Assembly (NCBI GenBank): GCA_038049695.1
Contig: CP142457.1
Span: forward strand, 26,674,501 to 26,738,500
DNA: 64,000 nt
Source of the DNA: Cinnamomum chago
Lineage: Eukaryota; Streptophyta; Magnoliopsida; Laurales; Lauraceae
Direction: 5' to 3'
Positions 63,382-64,000 of this stretch are shown here, in pieces. The notes under the pieces are model-generated. The model was not told the origin of the DNA. It was given only the letters and a program-made list of their open reading frames with translations, and made no database searches. How positions within the stretch are numbered: the stretch's first letter is position 1; each line of letters opens with the position of its first letter. A program made the position numbers and the translations under genes.

Positions 63382-64000
63382 TGTTAGTTTTTGAAAACTT
63401 CTGAAACAAGACCATATCCATTAGTAATCACAAGAATATAGTGATCATAAATGGAAAATACTATGGTTTCGCCTCTTCAAGTCGCCCGAGGGGACATGGC
63501 CCAGCCCAAGCAATATGAGGAAGGCAGAAAAGCCATAGAGGGCACAATTGTTCTGAACGCAGGTAGGGTCAGCTCAGAATGAGCGTCCCAGTGACTGCTA
63601 GAAGCAATTGTGAACCTTAATTCAAATTACCGAGAAGCAAAGCTCACTCAAGGTAAAAAGATATAAGGTTGAGATACAAATGTGTCGGTTGCGAATACAG
63701 TAGACCCGAAAGGGCGTACTAGCACCGCTAGGCACAAATGTTGCAAATCGCATCCTTGGAAAGGACACGAGATGGGATTTTTGCAAGGTCAAGATTGGAT
63801 TCATAGGAGAGAGCAAATGGTATTCCAATCCGAAAATGAGCTCAACATTTCTGCGAGCTCGAAAGTCCGAAAAGGAAGGAACCAGGATTTCTCAAATATG
63901 AATCCAAAAGTGACGGAAGTTTTTTTTTGAAAGTGTCAAGATTGGACTTTATAGAAGAGAGCAAATGGTATTCCAATCCGAAAATGAGTTCAACATTTCT
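63382..64000 (-). other. 5' UTR of copy B, cut by the window edge
   Basis: Non-coding leader with the start of the 148-bp tandem repeats from about 63797. The remaining repeats, PBS and 5' LTR lie beyond the edge. Confidence 0.8.

Larger units (their letters stand above)
46964..64000 (-). mobile_element. Tat-lineage retrotransposon, copy B (cut by the right edge)
   Basis: Same layout as copy A, shifted by 18,201-18,203 bp. Noticed differences: g43237/a61440 (Pro to Ser in gag), c45028/g63231 (Ala to Pro in the leader ORF), t45600/a63803, one substitution near 45726/63929, and T-run length changes near 32430 and 33400. Its PBS and 5' LTR would begin near 65.1 kb, outside the window. Confidence 0.92.

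Noticed and set aside
46964..64000. Two independent retrotransposon insertions
   Set aside because: There is no host DNA or TSD between the copies and the middle LTR is shared, so a tandem array fits better.

Overview
The window is nuclear DNA from a flowering plant with a large, transposon-rich genome. The evidence is a G-type lectin receptor kinase gene, broken exons of a NARROW LEAF 1 (NAL1)-type trypsin-like protease with GT/AG introns, an L1-type LINE, a tRNA-derived SINE, several MITEs, and Ty3/gypsy elements of the Tat lineage (dual RNase H, no chromodomain). I cannot name the species. There is no bacterial, organellar or CRISPR content.

Layout. 1-896 (minus) is the 5' end of a lectin receptor kinase with its promoter to the right. 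0.9-7.3 kb is intergenic and repetitive; 3.4-6.6 kb carries about 15 copies of an unusual GC-rich quasi-palindrome (half-site GCGCCCAAGT). 7.3-9.7 kb is a decayed plant-mobile-domain (PMD) gene, abutted at 9682 by a degenerate Tat LTR that is split by a copia-like LTR, which itself contains a 149-bp CACTA MITE. 11.7-12.3 kb ends in an LTR-like terminus that cuts into a NAL1-like exon (12312-12538). The matching next exon lies 14.2 kb away (26731-27232). The intron between them holds an L1-like LINE with a perfect 16-bp target-site duplication (TSD), a SINE with a perfect 13-bp TSD, three inverted-repeat elements, and possible CACTA termini. The NAL1 exons carry two frameshifts.

28763 to the window end is a tandem array LTR-internal-LTR-internal of one Tat-lineage retrotransposon on the minus strand. 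The repeat unit is about 18.2 kb, the LTR is 2437 bp, and the element is about 20.6 kb from LTR to LTR. The copies share the middle LTR and differ at only a few bases that I could find. Each internal region reads, in element order: PBS, 5' UTR with tandem repeats, a 122-codon leader ORF, gag-protease, pol (RT, gRNH, aRNH, integrase), two minisatellite arrays, an accessory gene in the opposite orientation, PPT. Leader, gag-pro and pol lie in one reading frame interrupted only by one UAA and one UAG.

The most interesting system is the accessory gene (32353-34582 and 50554-52785, plus strand). It is antisense to gag-pol, has its own TATA box and several introns, and encodes a basic region, an acidic linker and a coiled coil. 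Its homologue at 7.3-9.7 kb has the same basic and acidic exons fused to a PMD-like domain, so the gene belongs to a PMD-derived family whose mobile domain is missing from the young elements. The layout resembles the antisense accessory gene known from Grande elements.
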